The position numbers and the translations under genes are program-made. Shown in pieces: positions 57,210 to 64,000 of a stretch of 64,000 nucleotides of DNA (position 1 is its first letter; every line of letters starts with the position of its first letter). Where the stretch lies: assembly GCA_025667525.1 (NCBI GenBank), contig CM046875.1, positions 206,642,271 through 206,706,270 on the forward strand, read 5' to 3'. This stretch comes from Glebionis coronaria (lineage: Eukaryota; Streptophyta; Magnoliopsida; Asterales; Asteraceae). Under the pieces are notes generated by a model, which was given only the letters and a program-made list of their open reading frames with translations, made no database searches and had not been told where the DNA came from.

Positions 57210-57640
57210 AATGCTACATGTGTATAGTCAATCCAAACGACATCACGTGAAACTCATAATGTTCATTACAAGTACTGGATGTAGTGATTGGAATAGATAA
57301 TCTTCTTCGCAGATGCGAAGTTGATGATAACCATGCCATGGATAAATCTTTAAAACATACGCTAGAACCTTGTAAATGATCGAACAAATCTTCCATTTTG
57401 AGTCATGGATATCGTTTTCGATTGTCAATTTACTCAGTTCACAGTAATCTATAAATATAAGGAATGATAACACCATAGCTCTTCATGATGACGAGCTTGG
57501 TAGAATAAAATCTTTCTCCGACAACTCTCTCAGTTGTACGGTAATTCCTTTAATTCAGTTGGTGCTGAGGTACAATGCACACGCCACAAGTGCAGCACCG
57601 AGAATATAATCAATACCAAAGTCAACTTGCCTTAATGGCA
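57210..57640 (-). pseudogene. pol: Reverse transcriptase remnant of element F
   Basis: On the minus strand passages equivalent to D-F-G-I-D, the P-Y-R-L-A-P-T-E-L-K-E-L block, I-D-Y-x-E-L-x-K-L-T-I-E-N and D-L-F-D-H-L-Q-G-S-S-V can be followed across frames, then Y-E-F-H-V-M-S-F-G-L-T. Several frameshifts and substitutions are present, with no open frame longer than about 80 codons. Confidence 0.8.
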
Positions 57641-59399
57641 AAAGTCTAGGTAATTCACCAATAAATACCTCCTAAAGTTTCAGATAACATAAACATCTTT
57701 TAATAAATTCATATTAGGTTCTTTCTAGATTATAATATTTATAACTAATTCACAACCATTCACGGTATAACTTCAAGTCTAAATGCAGGATATGGTCATC
57801 CATCAAGAATTATTTAGATCACTTTTGATAATCAACATCTTATCTTTTAGGGGATTTCTACTCGAGTTCCCATCAATTATGACAATGTCGTCATGTCATA
57901 ATCAATCAATCCATTCTACTGCCATTACCAACTTTTCAGTTTTATTATCGTTGATAAGATGTGAACTTCTCAAAAGACTACTAATAACTCATAATCCTTC
58001 ACAAATTCAAGGATGTATGGAGACACAACTATAATTAAAAGAGTAAGGTCAACGCATAATCTACGCGAGAGAATTTCAAATCAGATATAGACGAAAACAT
58101 TTAATGAATATGAATATATCCCATGTTTTCATAATTTGAGTACGCATTCAAAAGCTCCTTAAATCGTTACCCAGGTTATTCAAATGAAATCAAATCATAA
58201 GAAATGATAACAACGTCAATACATCCAGTCGGGTATCAACACTCGGTAATCAGATACTTTTCCTAAGAATCTCACTACGGGAGAATTGGACAAGAAAGAA
58301 TTGTCAATTGTCAAATAAGACAATTTCCACAGATGAGTAAATTCGACTCAGAAGAATAGATAGTATAGGCACATATGTAGGTGTCCCCAACACTATGTCC
58401 TTATTTTTCACTTCTTGCAGATCTCATAAATTTTAATCTTTCACAATCTTCAAAGAAAATTTAGTGTTTATTAATCAGTTTTATGGCGACTACTAATCAG
58501 CCTTGCATGGTCCATTCTAAATTGTATGTAGGCGCGCAACTATATACAATTTCAAGATTAACGATGCAATACTCAGTTCGTCAAAATTTTATCATCATGT
58601 TTATAATAAAAACATTTTCATGCTTAATTCTTAAATAAGAATCAAAAATATATTTACAAAGATTTTCTTTGTTATGGAAATAATTAAGTTTCCAAAGCGT
58701 TTTATAAACAACTTCGTTTTGATATCAATCACTTATAAATCTCACTTTGAATAATCCTTATTGTGATGAAAATTAAATTTTCTCAAAGGATACCGTTTTA
58801 ACTTTATAAAAACAATGTGTGATCTGCAAAAGAGTGATGAAGAGTTGTTCATCAAGAACTTAACTACAATATGATAGGAAATGAGCTTTAGCCAAATAAT
58901 CATGAGGTTCATGACCTCGATGGCACTCAAAAGAATAATCCACAACGTAACTTAATTCAAGATGAGTACTTGTTCAATGGTTGCATCACTAATGCGAACA
59001 TTAGGATGAAGCAATAAAAGATAGATAACATCGATACATGTAGGATTTAGCAATCAAATCTAGTCTTTTTCATTAATCACAAACAAGTCAAATTGTACCG
59101 TAACACATTCCGTGTCACTATATCATACAATTTCCAAAACTCATCCTACCAACTGATATCTCAGTTAAGTTAGGGATTATTTTTAAAAGATACCACAATG
59201 AATACTAATCTACAAGAGTCATTAGGTGTTCCACATGTCCCGGAAGATCCATCGGTCTCAATTCAGTTTCAACCAATTTTATACTCAATTCGATATCCTA
59301 CCTCATTCGCCAATACTTTCAATCCTTATTCTTAGACCTTAATAGGGCAATAAAAGCTCGATATGAATCAACACTTAATTTCCAATCCTATATCTCTTA

Positions 59400-59739
59400 C
59401 ATCAATAGTTACCAAATGAGTCACTAGTATGAAATGACTCGATCATCCAATTAGACTTCTCGGAAAGGTATTAGTGGCATGAGGCTTTTGGGTAATGGTT
59501 CCAATGACAGCTTCAAGTGCAACATTCACCCTTTCGATTTCAATTTAAGAATTAGATGACAACGAATCAGATGACATCTTTCTAGGTGGTAACATTTTGT
59601 AAAACTCCACGCTATAAGGAAAGATCGTCATGACATCGATATCAGTTTTTAATCTCGCCAATTCTTCCTTAATATCACAATCAACTAATATCAACATTTC
59701 TACGAATATCAACCATTTGTTGGGATCATAAATATCCAC
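59400..59739 (-). pseudogene. Possible gag N-terminal remnant of element F
   Basis: A minus-strand frame from 59739 of 64 residues (M-D-I-Y-D-P-N-K-W-L ... P-P-R-K-M-S-S-D-S), followed after a stop by A-L-E-A-V-I-G-T-I-like sequence. The position next to the leader and the P-P-R-K-M stretch suit a gypsy gag start, but I cannot confirm the family. Confidence 0.4.
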
Positions 59740-60102
59740 AACTTGGTTTAGATCTAGGATAGCTAGAATTCCTACGAGAATAGCTTCGATTAATTTACTA
59801 CGGGATTTAGGGTTTCTTGTGACAATCTACGTCGTATAAATAACTCGTATAAATATCAAAATAATCATCAAACAATCATGTAAAAAAAATTACATCATAT
59901 ATATATATATATAATCCAAGTTATATATATATATTAAAATAACACTTCTCAGTCTGGCCTTGTCGGTAACTCGGGAATTCTTCGGCACCGTTATAGTCAA
60001 AAGATTTTTAGACATTTTTAGAAAAATGTTTATAGTTAAAAGATTTTGAAACGTTTTATTCAAAAGCTTAATTTTAAAAATCTTTCGTTCTCTATAACGA
60101 GA

Positions 60103-60114
60103 GCTCTGATACCA
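60103..60114 (-). other. tRNA-Met primer binding site of element F
   Basis: The minus strand reads TGGTATCAGAGC, three bases from the LTR start at 60118. Confidence 0.88.
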
Positions 60115-60117
60115 AAC

Positions 60118-63100
60118 TGTAACACCCCCAAATTTACACAATTCAATACAGCAGAAGACTCGTTGGTGTTACGGGATAACACATTACTCACATCATAGAC
60201 AACGCATAGAAATCGCGTCGTTTATTAATAAAGCATTTCCATTCATAATTATCAAAGTTACATAGGTCCCAAGTCATTGTATTTCATATAGGTTTTACAA
60301 AACATTTGAATGGAAATTATTGTTTAAGTGCGGGCCATGAATTCTTGTTGTCTTCCCGAGAATTACCTTCAAGTACCTGAGATAAAACATGTTAAAAGAA
60401 AAGGTCAGCAATAACGCCGAGTGAATTCATAGAGTTTAATAAATTCCATCAATATAACTTTGGTATAAAATTATTACCAAAAATCATTTCGTACAAATCA
60501 TTGTAATAGGCCATAAAATAGCCAAAGTCATTTTTATACAAATCCTTATTGAAAATCATAATATAGGCATTTGCCTTAAAAATCATTATACGAGCCAATG
60601 TCGTAAAAACATCATACAATACGTTTTATAACGTTGTATGGAGTTAAATAAAAATCGTTATATGATTATGGTTATGAAAACCAAAACACGAACATAATAT
60701 CAATAGTAAGACCTCGTATTGCTAGTCAGACAATATATCGTAATTTAATGCTTAAAGTAGTATTTCGTTAATTTGACTATTATAAGCCGCATGACATTGT
60801 TACCTTACTATCACAACAACGGGTAGCTAACCCGATACTCAATTTGCCCATCTAAATTAGCGTGTCGTCACAAAGGTCACGCTATGGAAATCTTCTCATA
60901 CATAAATTCGCTTACCAATCTATGTGGCACGACGGGGATCAACCGTCAAGGCGCGAACTGGGGTGATCGTCCCCAAATAGTACTATTATATGCATAAGCT
61001 TCTACCAAATCCCGGTAGTTCACAATTCATGCTAATGGGACTTTTAGTGACATAACCTAACTTTAATAATCCATTTCATTTCATCTATCGGGTCATTTAA
61101 TCATTCATCGGGTCATACAATCATTCAGGTCCAAATCAATAACCAAACAATCGGGACAGCTAGTGTCCTATTTCATAAAAACTAACATGTTATCTCCCTC
61201 GCGGGTTTATAAAACATTTCATAAAAACATTTAAAAGAGTGCGAGGCTATGAACTCACGTTGATGTGGGAAGGCGGGTTATCGGTAATTCGAACGTACGA
61301 TACGTGCTTCAATCACGGAAACCTAGACAAATAATACTCGTCTTAGACTTTTGTCCAATGACTTTATAATAATAACAATTATGTATACATATGATGATTT
61401 TATATATATGATGATCAAGTGGGTTTACATATTCTCTTTTACTCATTTTAGTGTTTACGTATTGGTAACTTCTTACTAGTTTACTAGTTTTACCTATTTA
61501 CGTGTTTTAGGTCCAATAAGCCTATTATAAGTCCATCAACTTGTATTAATCCATTTTATACTTGTATTATCAGTATTTATACTTTACATGTTGGGCCTAA
61601 ATGGGTTAATCCCAATAAATAAGTTTATAAGTGTTTTAGCCCATTTTGTTGTACTATTAGTCCAATAACGTTAACTTAGTCCGTTAATGTCCGTATGTTA
61701 TATAGTTCTGGTTTTATCGGTTTTTACTTGTTATATATGTTTATATATCAGTATATGAGTTTTTAAAAGTTTACATTAGACGGGTCCAACCGTCTAAGTT
61801 TTATTTAACAAAAACGTTAATCTTACGCTAATAGTCGAAAAAGTCGTAAAAATCATGTTTATAGTTTTATAACTTATAAAACTTATCAAACTACCATTTT
61901 TATAAAATATCCATTTATTTATCCTTATACATATTTATATAAATGTATTATATAAGTTAGTGGGTTTTAATTCACATTTTATACTATTTTTATTTGAGTG
62001 CTTATATAATACTATTATACTTTAATTTCCAAAATCTGATTTTTACTTTCATGTTCACCAAAACAGCCATATCTAGAGTTCTATATGGAGATAGAAGCTC
62101 AAATTTTTATGACATAAACTACATGATATGTGATCCATTTAACTCTACTATAGCTACTGTTGTATCAGCATCTAAGTATTTTCTAAAAATCGTTTAAAAC
62201 AGTGAACTCCGATTTGTACTCTAAACTTGTTTTGATCATATCTCACTCATTATAATGATTCCATTGCATGGCCAACTCTCACATGTGTACAAGACATATT
62301 ACTTACTGTATATCCATTAATCTATGCCATTTAATCAGTTCATAACATGGTTCTTTACTGTTTTATACAGCCATCATTTTAAGCATAATTTTATCCTTTT
62401 TACATATAGTTTTTCATCTTTTTACCCATGATTATCAACACCAAATCCCCACATAATATTTTTATCATCATATAATCATCATATACATATACAATAGGAA
62501 ATAAAATACATGATTACATAATCAAAATAACAAGATAATGGGAAGAACAATCTTTATACCACCAAAGTGATGAAATGATGAGTTTTTGGATGAACAAGAC
62601 ATGGTTTTGGGTAACCAATCTTATGAGATATCAACACCACTTCTAGGATCATCAAGTAATTGTAGATTCCTCCAAAAATCAGCCCTTGTTCTTCATGAAA
62701 ACTCCTTGAGAAATCAGCCCCAAACTCCCTTGAAAACTCCTTTTTACATGTTAAGATCACCTCCAATCTTCATCTTTTCAAAGGGTTATCAACATATGTT
62801 GAATATAGATGAAGTTTATGGTTAAATTGATGATGATGATGGGTGATTTGGGGTGGTGTTTGGACGTTCACCATGAGAGAGGAAGGATGAGAGGGTGGTT
62901 TGCATGTGGTGTGTGTGAAAAATGGTTTGTAGCTAGTAGTTTTGATGTGGTGAAGTGGTTTGTAAGCAAGCTAAGGACAAGTGTCCTTAGTTAGCTTATT
63001 AAGTTGACACCAAGGTGTTTGTATGGCTTATCTTAGCTGGTTATAAGTGGGGGTGGTACAAGTGTCCCACTTGTCTCATCTCCACTAATTTACGGGTACT

Positions 63101-63585
63101 CCTCGATTTTAGTTTCCTCGATTTGCGTGCCCTCGGGTCGTTTTACGAAAAATGTTTTTATAAATTATGAATCAACCGCACAAAACAAATTTAATAAAAA
63201 TTGTCTCATCAAAAACGGAGTTCAAAAACGTAAATACGTAATCCTAAGATTTCCGGTTTAGTCGTACAGGACGTTAAATTATTCACGTAAGTCCTAATCT
63301 CTTCTTATAAATTTGTGAGTTTATGAACCAACTCAAAATTAAAATCTCAAAATAATATTCACGGATAAATTTATTTCCTGAAATGTCGGATTGTCACAAA
63401 AACGGTGTATGTTAACGTAAGCACGTAACGTTGAATCCTCCGGTTTAGACGTAGTCGATACTACTTCAAGACGTAAATCCAAATTTCTTTCCAGAAATAA
63501 GTGACTTCATATTATAACATTAAAATAATGTTTTCAAATAAATATTGAGAATAAAATATCAATCATAAATTGACGGATTGTCACA
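60118..63585 (-). repeat. 5' LTR of element F (right copy, 3468 bp)
   Basis: Near-identical to 51203-54678 with scattered substitutions and small indels (e.g. a ~30-bp ATGGTTCTTTACTG duplication near 53410-53460 is absent here). Followed by TSD AAGAA. Confidence 0.92.
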
Positions 63586-63590
63586 AAGAA

Positions 63591-64000
63591 TACCTATAGC
63601 CATATACATGCATGACCAGTTCACCTAGTTATGGAGGTACCATAACCATAACATTTGAGGCACTGATGTTATGACTTCACCACGGCGAAGTGATTGCTCG
63701 TGGCGTCCCTTCAGTTTTTGGCCATTTATATTATATTTATCATGTGGGGCGTATGGGTGCATCCTAGTTACATGTTTTTCAGTCAGGATTTCATGGTGAA
63801 TGTGGTGTGTGCCTTGCATTCTTCACAAGGAGCTGATCCCTCCTACCCAAAAACCAGTATATTAAGTTAGAGGCAGTCCCTATAGTTTGCATGATGAGGT
63901 CACCCCTCCAAGTATTCATGCACGGTGGATTTTCATGACCTATATTGGCTAATGGTAAAATATGAAAAACAGTTTTTACAAGATAAACATAAAGCTTTTC
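63591..64000 (+). repeat. E1 3' LTR, continuation after element F
   Basis: After the AAGAA duplication the sequence should be the same LTR that stopped at 51202. It contains short direct motifs (TGATGTTATGACTTCACC, TGATGAGGTCACC) and no ORF. The LTR end is outside the window, so the LTR is at least about 2.5 kb. Confidence 0.7.

Overview
The window is plant nuclear DNA made almost entirely of nested LTR retrotransposons. I see no host protein gene, rRNA or tRNA gene. Several gag/pol passages (the W-R-P-T-G-R-T-F ... C-P-L-T-R linker, the UBN2-type gag) resemble copia proteins I remember as abundant in Asteraceae (Tanacetum/Artemisia type). That assignment is from memory and should be searched. 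Most LTR boundaries were set by reading TG...CA ends, target-site duplications (TSDs), primer binding sites (PBS) and polypurine tracts (PPT).

Layout. (1) 1-4422: the 5' part of a Ty1/copia element on the minus strand (element G; LTR 3906-4422, gag-pol running off the left edge). (2) G is inserted in a Ty3/gypsy chromovirus of Tekay type (E1, plus strand). E1 pol is split into 4425-4847 and 46440-49043, and its 3' LTR starts at 49120. (3) E1 pol is cut by a 41.6 kb copia composite, 4848-46434, with matching outer LTRs and a 5-bp TSD (ATCGC). The composite holds a pol-less, gag-like body (A, 5169-13307), an internal LTR of a related family (13423-13438 joined to 18444-18759), and a degenerate gag-pol body (C, 18760-27422 joined to 41581-46111). 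(4) Inside that internal LTR sits a non-coding LTR element with three LTRs and two internal regions (B, 13439-18438, TSD CGTTT). (5) Inside the RNase H of body C sits an Athila-like gypsy element on the minus strand with 3.9-kb LTRs and only gag-protease (D, 27423-41575). (6) Inside the E1 3' LTR sits a second decayed gypsy element on the minus strand (F, 51203-63585, TSD AAGAA). E1 LTR sequence resumes at 63591.

The genes are retroelement gag and pol fragments. Nearly all carry stops or frameshifts, so they are annotated as pseudogenes. The least damaged is the gag-protease frame of D, with one internal stop.

The most interesting signal is non-coding. The copia composite carries many RNA-like hairpins in the long region between the coding part and the 3' LTR. 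Several occur both in body A and in body C (and in A as a five-unit array) with conserved loops, while the two stem arms change together. That is the signature of selected secondary structure and is not explained by coding or by ordinary LTR signals. The two related LTR families also keep a pair of hairpins around the TATA box with different arm sequences.
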